Shown: positions 1 through 9,230 of the stretch, piece by piece
How the letters are laid out: every line of letters begins with the position of its first letter
How positions within the stretch are numbered: position 1 is the first letter of the stretch
Source of the DNA: JAEUOS01 sp965279115
GTDB lineage: Bacteria > Pseudomonadota > Gammaproteobacteria > Burkholderiales > JAEUOS01
Direction: 5' to 3'
Length of the DNA stretch: 64,000 nt
Assembly (NCBI GenBank): GCA_965279115.1
Contig: OZ257137.1
Span: 6,262,001 to 6,326,000 of the forward strand
The notes under the pieces: generated by a model
Seen by the model: the letters and a program-made list of their open reading frames with translations, nothing else
Told to the model about the DNA's origin: nothing
Databases searched by the model: none
Program-made: the position numbers and the translations under genes

Positions 1-2
1 CA

Positions 3-2261
3 GTGATACTCGGTGTGCAAAAGCAGCCCGGAGTGGACACCGTGGCGGTGACGCAACGGATCGAGCAGGCCTTGGCGGAGCTCAAGAAATCGCTGCCGCC
101 GGGCGTTGAGGCGCCGCGCATCACGTTTCGCCAGGCCTCGTTCATCGAAGGCTCGATCGGCAATCTGAAGGGCAAGCTGCTGTCCGCCTCGGTGATCGTG
201 GCGGTGGTGCTGCTGCTCTTTCTGGGCAACTGGCGGGTCACGGCGATTGCGCTGACCGCGATTCCGGCCTCCCTCTTGGTGACCATCCTGGTATTCAGCG
301 CGATGGGGCTGTCAATCAACACCATGACCTTGGGCGGCATGGCGATAGCGATCGGTGAACTGGTGGACGATGCGGTGGTCGGGCTGGAAAACACCCTGCG
401 CCGCCTGCGCCTGCATGAGCAATCCGGTTCACGGCGCAGCCTGCTGGAGGTGGTTGCCGCCGCCACCATGGAGGTACGCTCGGGCATTCTGGTTGCCACC
501 CTGATCATCGTGCTGGTGTTCGTTCCCTTGTTCGCACTGCCGGGCATCGAGGGCAAACTGTTCACCCCGCTCGGCATCGCCTACCTCGCCGCCATTCTGG
601 CGAGCCTTCTCGTATCGATCACCGTATCGCCGGTACTGGCCATGCTGATGCTGCCCGGCGCGGTGGAGGGCACGCACGGCGATTCGCGGCCGCTCGCCTG
701 GATCAAGCGCCGCTACGCCGGCATGTTGGCCGCGGTGTTGCGGCGACCCATGCTGATGCCGGTGGGAGCAGCGTTGGCCGCCATCGCGGCGCTGGCCAGT
801 GTGCCTTTCTTCCCCACCACTTTTTTGCCGCCGTTCAATGAAGGGTCGGCACTGGTGGGCCTGCGGCTGGCGCCCGGCATCACCCTGGCGGAATCCGCGC
901 GCATCGCGCGCATCGCCGAGGTGGCGGTCAGCGCTGTGCCCGAGGTCGAGCATGTCGGGCGCCGCTCGGGACGTGCCGAACTCGACGAGCATGCCGAGGG
1001 AGTGCACGTCAGCGAACTCGACCTGCAACTCAAGCGCCTCGGCCGTCCACTGGATGCCGTGTATGCGGACATCCGCGAGCGCATCAAGGATTTGCCGGTG
1101 GCGATCAACATCGGCCAGCCGATCTCGCACCGCATCGACCACATGCTCTCCGGGGTGCGCGCGCAAATGGCGATCCGCGTGTTCGGCGAAGATCTCGACA
1201 CCCTGCGCGCCGAGGCGGAGCGTCTGCGCGCCGCGCTGGCGACGGTGCCCGGCATCGCCGATCTGGAAATCGAAAAGCAGGTACTGAGCCCGCAAATCAA
1301 GGTCCGCGTCGACTACGCCAAGGCACAGGCCTACGGACTTTCCCCGGCGGTATTGACCCAGGAACTCCAGGCCTTGGTCGAGGGCCTGCGCATGGGGCAG
1401 GTGATCGATGGCAGTCGTCGCTTCGCGCTGGTGTTGCGACTGCCGGAATCGGAACGCGGCATTGAAGGGCTTTCCAACCTGCTGATCGAAACGCCGTCAG
1501 GTCCGGTCGCGCTTTCACGCATCGCCACCATCGAGGACGGCGATGGACCGAACCAGATCAGCCGCGACAATGGCAAGCGGCGCATTGTGCTGTCGGCCAA
1601 TGCACAGGGGCGCGCGCTTTCAGCCGTGGTGGCCGACGCGCAAGCCGTGCTGGACGGCTTCAAACCGCCCGAGGGCTATTACGTTTCCTTCGAAGGCCAG
1701 TTCCAGGCGCAGCGCGAAGCCTCGCGCCTGATCGCACTGCTATCTCTGGCCTCGTTCGCGCTGGTGGCGCTGACGCTTTATTCCCGCTATCAGTCCTGGC
1801 GCCTGGCTTTGCTGATTCTGGCCAACGTGCCCTTGGCCTTGATCGGTAGCGTGGCGGCGTTGTGGATATCGGGGCAGCCGCTCTCAGTGGCTTCGTTGAT
1901 CGGCTTCATCACGCTGGCCGGCATCGCCGCGCGCAACGGCATCCTCAAGGTGAGCCATTACATCAACCTGTGCCGTTTCGAGGGCGAACAGTTCGGTGAC
2001 GCGCTCCTGATGCGCGGCTCGCTGGAACGACTGGCGCCGGTATTGATGACCGCGCTGGTGGCGGCTCTGGCCTTGGCACCGCTGTTGCTCGACGCAGAGG
2101 CACCGGGCGCGGAGATCCTGTATCCGGTGGCGGTGGTGATTTTCGGCGGGCTCATCACCTCCACCCTGCTCGACAGCTTTATTACCCCCGCCCTGTTCAA
2201 GCTGGTCGGCGAAAAGCCACTCGCGGCCCTGCTCGCGCAGGCCGACGCCGAAATTCTGTAG
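3..2261 (+). CDS. Heavy-metal RND efflux pump (CzcA/CusA type), 5'-truncated by window edge
   Basis: The C-terminal about 750 residues of an HME-family RND inner-membrane transporter, which exports metal cations through a tripartite pump using the proton gradient. A full family member is about 1030-1060 residues, so roughly the first 300 lie before the window. Visible features are an amphipathic helix followed by a transmembrane block from about residue 58, and the TM4 segment GGMAIAIGELVDDAVVGLEN (residues 111-130), whose acidic residues match the proton-relay position of the family. A second periplasmic porter region and a last transmembrane cluster end at about residue 740. The double Asp after GELV differs from the GAMVDAA form in the second pump of this window, so the two belong to different subgroups. 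The substrate cannot be told. The next gene follows after 26 nt and is probably cotranscribed. Confidence 0.9.
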   Translation: MILGVQKQPGVDTVAVTQRIEQALAELKKSLPPGVEAPRITFRQASFIEGSIGNLKGKLLSASVIVAVVLLLFLGNWRVTAIALTAIPASLLVTILVFSAMGLSINTMTLGGMAIAIGELVDDAVVGLENTLRRLRLHEQSGSRRSLLEVVAAATMEVRSGILVATLIIVLVFVPLFALPGIEGKLFTPLGIAYLAAILASLLVSITVSPVLAMLMLPGAVEGTHGDSRPLAWIKRRYAGMLAAVLRRPMLMPVGAALAAIAALASVPFFPTTFLPPFNEGSALVGLRLAPGITLAESARIARIAEVAVSAVPEVEHVGRRSGRAELDEHAEGVHVSELDLQLKRLGRPLDAVYADIRERIKDLPVAINIGQPISHRIDHMLSGVRAQMAIRVFGEDLDTLRAEAERLRAALATVPGIADLEIEKQVLSPQIKVRVDYAKAQAYGLSPAVLTQELQALVEGLRMGQVIDGSRRFALVLRLPESERGIEGLSNLLIETPSGPVALSRIATIEDGDGPNQISRDNGKRRIVLSANAQGRALSAVVADAQAVLDGFKPPEGYYVSFEGQFQAQREASRLIALLSLASFALVALTLYSRYQSWRLALLILANVPLALIGSVAALWISGQPLSVASLIGFITLAGIAARNGILKVSHYINLCRFEGEQFGDALLMRGSLERLAPVLMTALVAALALAPLLLDAEAPGAEILYPVAVVIFGGLITSTLLDSFITPALFKLVGEKPLAALLAQADAEIL

Positions 2262-2287
2262 TCCCATACAAACGAAAGGAATCCTCG

Positions 2288-2674
2288 ATGAAGAACCTTC
2301 ATGCAATTGCGATCGGCGCGCTGTTGGCGCTGCCACTCGTCGCCTTCAACGCCTCTGCAAGCGGCGACAAACATGCCCACGCACCCAAACATGGCGGCGT
2401 TGTCACAGAGGTCAACCACCTGGACATAGAGCTGGTCGCACAAGCCGACGCGCTGCGCATCCACCTGCGCGACCACGACAAGCCGCTGAAGCTGGCGGGT
2501 GCGACGGCGAAGCTGACCCTACTCGCCGGCGGTGTCAAGACCGAAGTGACGCTTGTGCCCGCCGGCGATGTCCTGGAGGCAAAGGGAACATTCAACACCG
2601 TCGGAGCGACGGCGGTCGCGCTGATCACGCTGCCGGGAAAACCGCCACTGACGGCACGCTTCAAGCTGAAGTGA
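2288..2674 (+). CDS. Small periplasmic protein with His-rich N-terminus, downstream of RND pump
   Basis: 128 residues with a clear signal peptide ending near Ala-Ser-Ala (about residue 25). The mature protein starts with a His-rich stretch, HAHAPKHGG, which resembles the metal-binding N-terminal segments seen in CzcB-like adaptor proteins. The remainder looks like a small beta-rich domain. An AAGGA ribosome binding site precedes the ATG, and the gene follows the RND pump by 26 nt, so an accessory role in periplasmic metal handling is likely but inferred from context. I do not recognise a named family. Confidence 0.75.
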   Translation: MKNLHAIAIGALLALPLVAFNASASGDKHAHAPKHGGVVTEVNHLDIELVAQADALRIHLRDHDKPLKLAGATAKLTLLAGGVKTEVTLVPAGDVLEAKGTFNTVGATAVALITLPGKPPLTARFKLK

Positions 2675-3124
2675 TGCGCGGTGCGAGGTCGGTGGCGCGT
2701 CGACATGCACGCATCCAGCGCACCGAACCCAGCGCAGAATAAATTTCATGGTCACCGCCAACGCCCTCCGTCACCCGGCGGGCGACGCCCTTGCGGCGCT
2801 TGTCTTACCGCAGGGTGCGGTCGCGGTGATGGCTGCGCGAGGTTGCGCGTCGACGCCGCGGGTGGCGATATAGCCGACATGCCATCCGGCGAGCCCTGCG
2901 ACATGATGGGCGAGGCGCGGGTCGCCGAGGACCTGCCAATCGAACGTGTTGAAAGCTTTTCCGCGCCAAGCATGTTTACAGACGTATAGCTATGTGAGGC
3001 TAATGCTCGCGTCACCAACGACGAATGTGAACATGCCGGAATCTTCGCTTCTGCACGTAGGAAACGGAACTGGAGTTTCGGCGATTGTGCGCGCCCTGCG
3101 ACGCCGCGTGATTCCTGGCCCACA
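2675..3124. other. Intergenic region without a convincing gene
   Basis: About 450 bases between a plus-strand and a minus-strand operon. Short frames exist on both strands but none has a convincing start or ribosome binding site. On the minus strand a start-less open stretch of about 70 codons (roughly 2985-2770) has protein-like composition, including AFNTFDWQVLGDPRLAHHVA, and may be the end of a decayed gene. I cannot assign it. This may be the junction between the metal-resistance segment and the transfer module. Confidence 0.4.
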
Positions 3125-3838
3125 TCACAGATGCTTCTTGTAGAAGGCCCACTGCATCCGCGTCAGAATGGCCGCTGCAAACGCCGCGGGCCCCCAAACG
3201 AATCGCGGATCGATGGAGACGGGTAGTAGCAGGCACACAGCGCAACTCAGCGCGATCAACACCAGTTGAAGGTGCTTGCCGCGGTGATAAATGCTTGCCG
3301 ACTCCCGCCCGCCACAGGCGCGCCGGATCGCGCGCTGTGTCAACCCATCCGCAGCCGCCACGACATACAAAAGTAGAAACAGCGGCGCCACAATCAGGAC
3401 CGCTGCAAGACGAACGCCAAGCAGTTGCGTCCCGATCATCGCCACCTCGATTGCCTCCCGATTGCCGATATAGGTGTTGCGCACGATCGTGTCCGGAATC
3501 GACAGCGGCGCCCCTTCGGCGAAGCGTACGCCCATATCGTGAACGCCCGTCAGCTTGAATACCACCCCGTAAAGGAGGTTCGCCGATCCGGCGGCCACAT
3601 CCGGCAGTAGCCCTTGCCACTGGATCAGCCTCGACGCGCGTTCCAGATCGGCTGCGAGGATGAGTTTCAAACGGTCAACGCCGTCCGGCCACACGTTGAA
3701 CACCCAAAACCAGTCGACCACCCAGGCCGCAAAGGTGATCAAGGCGACGATCAGGACAACAACAAAGACACACTTGAGCGGCGCAAGTAACGCACCGCCG
3801 AGACCGGCTTCATGAAACGATGCATTTCTGGACGCCAC
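3125..3838 (-). CDS. DUF4400 / TIGR03747-type conjugative element membrane protein
   Basis: An inner-membrane protein of the family found beside TraD in integrating conjugative elements. Hydrophobic segments are visible near residues 15-40, around 145-170 and in the C-terminal third. I chose the GTG at 3838 because it lies one base after the traD stop and has GGAG seven bases upstream. A longer frame begins at 3892 but would lie inside traD. The product is about 237 residues, normal for the family. Coupling to traD suggests it works with the coupling protein at the membrane. Its exact biochemical role is not known. Confidence 0.8.
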   Translation of the reverse strand: MASRNASFHEAGLGGALLAPLKCVFVVVLIVALITFAAWVVDWFWVFNVWPDGVDRLKLILAADLERASRLIQWQGLLPDVAAGSANLLYGVVFKLTGVHDMGVRFAEGAPLSIPDTIVRNTYIGNREAIEVAMIGTQLLGVRLAAVLIVAPLFLLLYVVAAADGLTQRAIRRACGGRESASIYHRGKHLQLVLIALSCAVCLLLPVSIDPRFVWGPAAFAAAILTRMQWAFYKKHL

Positions 3839-3839
3839 C

Positions 3840-5831
3840 TCAATTCTCCACAGCAGGACCAAATCCGCCTGCCGGGCGCGATGGAAAAGCAACCCTCTCG
3901 CGGATCTCGGCGCCTATCGCCTCAAGGCTGACAGGCATCGACAAATCGTGGCTGGCATCCGGCAACGGCATGCGGATCTTGTGCAACTGCCCGCCATGAA
4001 TGAGGGCAAACGCCTGCCCCTTGGGCAATTGCACCAGGTCACTCGGCGAAAGCATCGGTGCGCTTTCCGTCGTGATCCGGTCCTCGTTCCGACTCGCAAA
4101 ATCCGCGAACTCCCCCGGATCGTTGGTATCCGACACCGACGACGACGCGACGGTGGACATGATCCGCACCTCTGGCAACTGGCTGGTCAGCAGTTCCGCC
4201 GTGGCGATCTCCTTGACGCGCAGCATGATCAGGGTGTTGAAGTTGCCGGCGATCTGCCCCGCCTTGGCCTTGGATCCGATGCGCGCCTCCACATCCGACC
4301 AGGTCTGGGTATAGGCCGTGACCTGGAAGCCGGCACCGCCAGCCTTGTTGAGAAGCGGGATGAACTCTTCACCGATCAGCTCGTTGAATTCATCCGCGTG
4401 GATCGCAATGCGGCGTGGCGCGGTCTCGCCCGGCAGCCCCCGCCCGGCGCCAAATTTGTACAGGCTGCCCGCCACGCTGGTGAGGTCCGCAAACATCGAG
4501 TTGCCGACGGCCGCGGCCACCTCGTAGTCCGACAGGGCGTCGAGCCCGACATACACGATGCCACCCAGGTTGATGACCGACGACCAGTCGAATACCGGAC
4601 GCCAGTCGCTCACGTCGTTGAAATCCGGCGACAACAACGCCGACGTGCGGCCGGTGGTGAGCTTTTCCATCAAGGGCAGGAGGGACGCCACCAGCTTGTC
4701 GAAATGGCTCTTTTCGTAATTGAGGGTCGAGGCCAGTGCGTTCCCTATCGGGTCATAGAGCTTCTTGCGCCGCACGTACTCGACCAGCGTCACCGCGCGA
4801 AATCCGCGCGACTGCAGGCCCTTGTCCAGGCTCTTCTTGTCGATCGCCATCGATTCGACTTCCGCACGCCAGCCGGCGGCGGCGGGTTCCTGGTCCAGCC
4901 AGTGCTCGAAATAGTCGTTCAGCAACGGCTCGACATTCGATGCGTAGCGGTTGATCTGCTCGTAGTCGGGCTTGCGCCCCAACGCCACCAGCGCCCTGGC
5001 CATCACGTTGACGAACCGCCAGACGAATTCCTTGAACGCGGCCGACTGGCCTTCGGAAGGCAACTGCCCGGCGATTCGGGTCGCCACTTCGGTGATGCGC
5101 GAGAAGCTGCCCACCGGGTTATAGCGGGACGAGAGTTCGGGATGCCCGAGGTGAAACATGAAGAATTCCCCTTCCCGCCCTGCCCGCCGGGCTTCGGCAT
5201 AGATGCGGCGCAAGAGGTCGATATCGCCCTTGGGGTCGAACACGATCACCACCTCGCCGCGGCGAATGTCCTGGGAAATCAGCACTTCAGCCAAGCGGGT
5301 CTTGCCGACACGGGTAGTGCCCAGCACCAGGGTGTGCCCGACGCGATCAGCGATATCCATCCAGATGTCCGATTCCGCCGGCTCGACGCCGTGAATCGCA
5401 GGATCGCCGCCAATCCCGGCAGTGGCGTCCGGCACGTCTTGAAACGACGCGGCCATCCGGCCAAGCCAACCGGTACACAGCAGATACTGGTTTTCCGGGA
5501 GGCGGGATTCGATCAGGCGCTGGGTGTGACGCTGGTCCCACCGGAATCCCCTGCCCAGAAACAAACGCTCGGCCGAATAGGGCAGATCGACAGCAGTGAC
5601 GACATAGCGCCGCTGGCGCCGCAGATTCGACCGATACCGAAGCACTTCAAGGCCCGCAACGCCGCGCCAGATGCAATGGCAAAGCAACAACCCGCCGAGA
5701 ACCACGGCGTGCCCCTGGGTCAACAAGAAGGTCGACGGGGTCGCCAGAATCACGACGGTAGCAACGCCTGAAACCAGCGCCGAGCGCAACTCGTACGCGG
5801 GCCGCAAACGTGCTTCGAGCGGATACGCCAT
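3840..5831 (-). CDS. traD: TraD conjugative coupling ATPase (PFGI-1 class)
   Basis: The type IV coupling protein, which brings the relaxosome or DNA substrate to the secretion channel and energises transfer. Two N-terminal membrane segments (about residues 20-55) are followed by the ATPase domain, with Walker A GTTRVGKTR at about 171-179 and a nearby VIVFDPKGD strand. A second acidic strand, RRIAIHADEFNELI, is in the C-terminal third and is the likely Walker B. Length 663 is usual for the ICE class of TraD. The gene starts five bases after the TraI_2-family gene and ends one base before the DUF4400 gene, giving a three-gene minus-strand operon divergent from the T4SS operon. Confidence 0.92.
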   Translation of the reverse strand: MAYPLEARLRPAYELRSALVSGVATVVILATPSTFLLTQGHAVVLGGLLLCHCIWRGVAGLEVLRYRSNLRRQRRYVVTAVDLPYSAERLFLGRGFRWDQRHTQRLIESRLPENQYLLCTGWLGRMAASFQDVPDATAGIGGDPAIHGVEPAESDIWMDIADRVGHTLVLGTTRVGKTRLAEVLISQDIRRGEVVIVFDPKGDIDLLRRIYAEARRAGREGEFFMFHLGHPELSSRYNPVGSFSRITEVATRIAGQLPSEGQSAAFKEFVWRFVNVMARALVALGRKPDYEQINRYASNVEPLLNDYFEHWLDQEPAAAGWRAEVESMAIDKKSLDKGLQSRGFRAVTLVEYVRRKKLYDPIGNALASTLNYEKSHFDKLVASLLPLMEKLTTGRTSALLSPDFNDVSDWRPVFDWSSVINLGGIVYVGLDALSDYEVAAAVGNSMFADLTSVAGSLYKFGAGRGLPGETAPRRIAIHADEFNELIGEEFIPLLNKAGGAGFQVTAYTQTWSDVEARIGSKAKAGQIAGNFNTLIMLRVKEIATAELLTSQLPEVRIMSTVASSSVSDTNDPGEFADFASRNEDRITTESAPMLSPSDLVQLPKGQAFALIHGGQLHKIRMPLPDASHDLSMPVSLEAIGAEIRERVAFPSRPAGGFGPAVEN

Positions 5832-5836
5832 TGATC

Positions 5837-7315
5837 TCAGGCAACGCCCTGACTGGCGGGCACGCGAACCAGCGCGGGATTGACGCCTGGCGCCAGATCG
5901 ACGAACCGTTCAGGCTTTTCAAGAACCACACCGGAAAGGTTCGAGGCCGGGCGATTCCCACGCATCACCTGGTAGGTCAGCATGTTGACGCCCTGTTCCG
6001 CCTGCAGGTGCCAGCTTGCCCTTAGCACCTGCCGCAATACCCACTTGCCTACATCCGCGTCGGACGCCGCGACACCTTCGCGGAGCAAGGCAATTTCTTC
6101 CCGGCGCTGCTTCGCATATTCCCGAAATATCCCCGGCGAAACCAGCAGCATGCCCTCCGGCACGCCGTGCACCAGGGCGCCGGGTTCATTGGTCCGGATG
6201 TTTCCTCCGGAAACACCCGCCTTCAACCAGCCCATGAAGCGCTGCGCCCCTTCGACCGCCCTCGGCTGCTTCGGCTTCCCCGGCACCTCCAGAGGTGGTT
6301 TGGAATTCGACGAATCCGGGCGCCCGTCGTCCACGTCATCGAGGTATTCCTCGTCGGATGGCAATGTTGACGAATTCGCCTCTGCCTGAACTGCAGCGTC
6401 CGGCGCGGAGCCCGGGTATTCCGGAGGTAGCGTAGCGATTGCAGTGCCGTGCACTTCAATTTCCTTCGGGCCGCCAGTTATCGAGCACTTGGCGCGGCAC
6501 ACCAGATGCCCTATCGCACCACTCCGGACTGCGCCCTCCCCGGAAAGACAGGCCTCCAATTCGCCCATCAAGATTCCATCTGCTGCCAGCCATGCCAGCA
6601 CCGGAGGCGGCACCAACCGATTCAGCAATTGCACGGCAAGTCCGTCAAGGCGGCCGCCAACTTCGACGCCCACGACCGTCGCCATCACCCTATAGCTGAC
6701 CGCGCCACAGGCACCCATCGAGCCTTCCAGCGGATCCCAGCCCCTTACGCCACCCGACGCCAGGCGCAATTGGACGCGTACGCCCGCCAGGGTCTTGCCC
6801 GCATCGCCCAACAACCCGGCGATCAACACCCCGTAGGTCCACCGGTGCATGTGCTCCCCGATCACCTCCGGCGCAGCACCGCGCGGGAGTATCTGGCCCC
6901 GCCGGTAGTCGAGCGCAAGCAGTGCCACTTCAAGCGCCTGGATGAAGGCGCCGGACGCATTCGCACGATCAGTGGATTCAGTCGCTGGCAGGGATTGCAG
7001 GAATTCCGCGTAGCCACTGATGACGGGACGCACGACCTGATCGAACACCTCAACAGGAAAGCCGAGCTTGGTTCGCAATAGTCCGACCAGCGGGGCAAAG
7101 CGATAGCGTTCAGCCAATTCCCGAAACCCCGACACCGGGAACTCGTCTTCTGGCCACAGCGGAGCACCGGCCAGGTGCGCTGGATGCGAAGTCGAGCTAG
7201 AGGAATGTGTCGCCATCGGCCGAGTATTTCCGCTCGCCAGCAGGTCGGCCGCATCAATCGTGCCCTTGACCGGGCCCCGATGGCGTCTTGACGAGCCCGA
7301 CGCACCCGGTCCCAT
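5837..7315 (-). CDS. TraI_2-family (MobH-like) protein with degenerate catalytic motifs
   Basis: About 492 residues from the first ATG; a later ATG at 7216 is also possible. The N-terminal part aligns by eye with the TraI_2 domain of MobH relaxases. The C-terminal part (PRAVEGAQRFMGWLKAG ... GALVHGVPEGMLLVSPGIF) is the TraI_2_C domain. In MobH proteins the first domain normally carries a His-rich segment after LPASE and a later HD motif. Here the same places read ATESTDRANASGAFIQ (about 111-126) and LLGDAGK (about 168-174), so the metal-binding histidines and the His of HD are missing. It is also shorter than typical family relaxases. It may be a scaffold or a decayed relaxase, and a working relaxase would have to be elsewhere. 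It sits directly before traD. Confidence 0.8.
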   Translation of the reverse strand: MGPGASGSSRRHRGPVKGTIDAADLLASGNTRPMATHSSSSTSHPAHLAGAPLWPEDEFPVSGFRELAERYRFAPLVGLLRTKLGFPVEVFDQVVRPVISGYAEFLQSLPATESTDRANASGAFIQALEVALLALDYRRGQILPRGAAPEVIGEHMHRWTYGVLIAGLLGDAGKTLAGVRVQLRLASGGVRGWDPLEGSMGACGAVSYRVMATVVGVEVGGRLDGLAVQLLNRLVPPPVLAWLAADGILMGELEACLSGEGAVRSGAIGHLVCRAKCSITGGPKEIEVHGTAIATLPPEYPGSAPDAAVQAEANSSTLPSDEEYLDDVDDGRPDSSNSKPPLEVPGKPKQPRAVEGAQRFMGWLKAGVSGGNIRTNEPGALVHGVPEGMLLVSPGIFREYAKQRREEIALLREGVAASDADVGKWVLRQVLRASWHLQAEQGVNMLTYQVMRGNRPASNLSGVVLEKPERFVDLAPGVNPALVRVPASQGVA

Positions 7316-7494
7316 GTCACCGTACCGCGACTGACACCCAAACCTTCAAACCGCGCAATTCCCGATTGCAAGCCGATTGGCGGCCTCCTCAAGGCTCCAA
7401 TTCGAAGCTGGAAATGCGCCACCGCTCCCTACGATGCACTGGACCACTCGCGCCGGCCGACGAGATCAGTCCGACGTCGCTTCAGGAGAACGCA

Positions 7495-7941
7495 TTGCAG
7501 TCACCAAAGGGAAGCAGAACGAATCCACGATGGCTTGCCGCCGTCGCCATCGGCATCACCCTCCCCGCTTACGCCTGCTGGGATGACGCCGCCCGGCGCT
7601 ACAACGTCAGCGGCGATCTGCTCTACGCCATCGCCCGCACCGAATCCGGCCTGAACCCGCAAGCCATCGGCCGCAACACCAATGGCAGCCGCGACATCGG
7701 CCTGATGCAAATCAATTCCGCCTGGCTGCCGACGCTCGCGTCCCACGGCATTGGCGAGCGCGACCTATACGAGCCCTGCACCAACATCCACGTCGGCGCC
7801 TGGATTCTGGCGGGCAACGTCAACCGCCTTGGCTACACCTGGGAAGCGGTGGGCGCCTACAACGCCGCCAATCCCGCGCGCAGGCGCGCCTATGCCGACA
7901 AGGTACGGCGCCATTTGCCCGCCGCCGCGACCACGCGATAG
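7495..7941 (+). CDS. Lytic transglycosylase of the T4SS (LtgX/VirB1-like)
   Basis: A soluble lytic transglycosylase (SLT fold) that opens the peptidoglycan for T4SS assembly. I chose the TTG at 7495 because AGGAGA lies six bases upstream and it gives a good signal peptide (WLAAVAIGITLPAYA). The frame stays open about 200 bases further upstream but without a plausible export signal. The catalytic Glu is in AIARTESGLNP (about residue 50), followed by the family motif GLMQINS (about 69-75) and AYNAAN. First gene of the transfer operon. In the gonococcal genetic island a gene of this kind (ltgX) stands in the same place. Confidence 0.88.
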   Translation: MQSPKGSRTNPRWLAAVAIGITLPAYACWDDAARRYNVSGDLLYAIARTESGLNPQAIGRNTNGSRDIGLMQINSAWLPTLASHGIGERDLYEPCTNIHVGAWILAGNVNRLGYTWEAVGAYNAANPARRRAYADKVRRHLPAAATTR

Positions 7942-8022
7942 CTCCACACACCGCGCCCGCAAATCCGCCGCACCTGAAATTCCAGCGTTGTACCCCCACC
8001 CCCAACCTTTGGAGAAACAACC

Positions 8023-8322
8023 ATGAAGCCTACCCGCAACACCGCCGCATTCGCTGCCACCGCGGCACTGATCCTGACCTTCGCCGCCGGATCGGCCCTG
8101 GCCGGCACCACCGGCACCGAGTTCCAGACCATGTACACCACCCTGCTCAATTGGGTGAACGGTTTTCTCGGCAAGTCGATCGCGATCGCCGCCTTCATCC
8201 TCGGCGCAGGGGTCGGCATCGCCCGCTCCTCGCCGATTCCCGCACTGGTGGGCATCGTGTTCGCGCTTTTCATGGTCTACGTGCCGACCATCATCGATTC
8301 GATCATGACGGCAGTCGTCTGA
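8023..8322 (+). CDS. traA: Conjugative pilin TraA/VirB2-like
   Basis: 99 residues with a long leader ending at ALAG (about residue 27-28), then two hydrophobic segments separated by a short basic loop (ARSSP). This is the arrangement of F-type and VirB2 pilins. AAGCC and a purine-rich stretch (GGAGAAACAACC) precede the ATG. Its position between the transglycosylase and traL matches the F-like order. Pilin sequences diverge strongly, so the assignment rests on size, topology and place. It would be the structural subunit of the conjugative pilus. Confidence 0.75.
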   Translation: MKPTRNTAAFAATAALILTFAAGSALAGTTGTEFQTMYTTLLNWVNGFLGKSIAIAAFILGAGVGIARSSPIPALVGIVFALFMVYVPTIIDSIMTAVV

Positions 8323-8334
8323 CTTGCTTCCACG

Positions 8335-8625
8335 ATGAGCGACGTATCGCTTGAAATTCCGCGGCGGCTGAACGATCCGCCGCGGATGTTCTGGTGGGAC
8401 CTCGACGTGGCACTGCTGGTGCTCGCCGCGGCCCTGATCGGGATGATTTCCGGATTCTTCATCAGCGGCTGCGCGCTGGGCATGCTGCTGGCGTCTGCCT
8501 ACGGTCGTGCGAAGTCGGGCAAGCACCCGGCGTTCGCGCTGCACCTGCTGTACTGGCACCTGCCGGCCGCTCTTACCGGACTCAAGCGCACCCCGCCCTC
8601 GCACCTGCGGGAGATGCTGGGATGA
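8335..8625 (+). CDS. traL: TraL, T4SS pilus assembly membrane protein
   Basis: 96 residues. The opening SLEIPRRLNDPPRMFWWDLD followed by a hydrophobic hairpin is typical of TraL, the F-type counterpart of VirB3. The protein sits in the inner membrane and takes part in pilus assembly. Its stop overlaps the traE start in an ATGA arrangement, indicating translational coupling. Confidence 0.85.
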   Translation: MSDVSLEIPRRLNDPPRMFWWDLDVALLVLAAALIGMISGFFISGCALGMLLASAYGRAKSGKHPAFALHLLYWHLPAALTGLKRTPPSHLREMLG

Positions 8626-9230
8626 AGCTCACCAGCATGCGCGAGGACATCGCCAGCGCGCGCCGGGCCACCACATTCCTGGTCGTGCTGGTGACGGGCT
8701 CGATGCTGGTCAACCTGGTGTTGGCGGTGTTCGCGGTGCGACTGGCCGGGCATGAACGGGTGGTGGTGGTTCCACCCTCGGTGCACAAGACCTTCTGGGT
8801 CGAATCCGATCGCGTCAGCCCGGAATACCTCGAACAGATGGGGTATTTCCTGATGCAACTCACGCTCAACGTCACCCCGCACAGCGTGGACCACCAGGCC
8901 AAGGTGTTGTTGCAGTACGCCGCGCCCGCCGCCTTCGGCGAACTGCGCTCCGCGCTCAACGCCGCAGGCGAGCGCCTCAAGCGCGATGGTGCCTCGACGG
9001 TGTTCAGCGCCCAGGATCTTTCCGTGGATGAGCGCGGCCTCCGGGTGGGCCTGCGCGGCTTGCTCACCACCTTCATCAGTGACCGCCGGGTCTCGGAAGT
9101 CGCGAAGGGCTATGCCATCGAACTTCAATACACCGGCGGGCGCATCTACCTCAAGGCTTTCCGTGAAACCAACCCCAATGATCCCCTTGAAACCCAGCCT
9201 CGTCCTGCTGCCACTGTTGCTGGCAGCTAA
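8622..9230 (+). CDS. traE: TraE, VirB5-like T4SS assembly protein
   Basis: 202 residues with one membrane helix near the N-terminus (about residues 18-42) and a periplasmic domain including YLEQMGYFLMQLTLNVTP, a typical TraE segment. TraE of F is of similar length. The start ATG at 8622 overlaps the traL stop. An in-frame extension runs further upstream through traL but has no support. The C-terminal end overlaps the proposed traK start by about 50 bases. Confidence 0.87.
   Translation: MKLTSMREDIASARRATTFLVVLVTGSMLVNLVLAVFAVRLAGHERVVVVPPSVHKTFWVESDRVSPEYLEQMGYFLMQLTLNVTPHSVDHQAKVLLQYAAPAAFGELRSALNAAGERLKRDGASTVFSAQDLSVDERGLRVGLRGLLTTFISDRRVSEVAKGYAIELQYTGGRIYLKAFRETNPNDPLETQPRPAATVAGS

Noticed and set aside
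2681..2989. Plus-strand frame after the small His-rich protein
   Set aside because: Starts within seven bases of the previous stop but has a random-looking composition and no site; treated as intergenic.
3948..5771. Long plus-strand open frame opposite traD
   Set aside because: It is antisense to a well-supported ATPase gene, is rich in His, Arg and Gly from codon shadowing, and has no recognisable motif.
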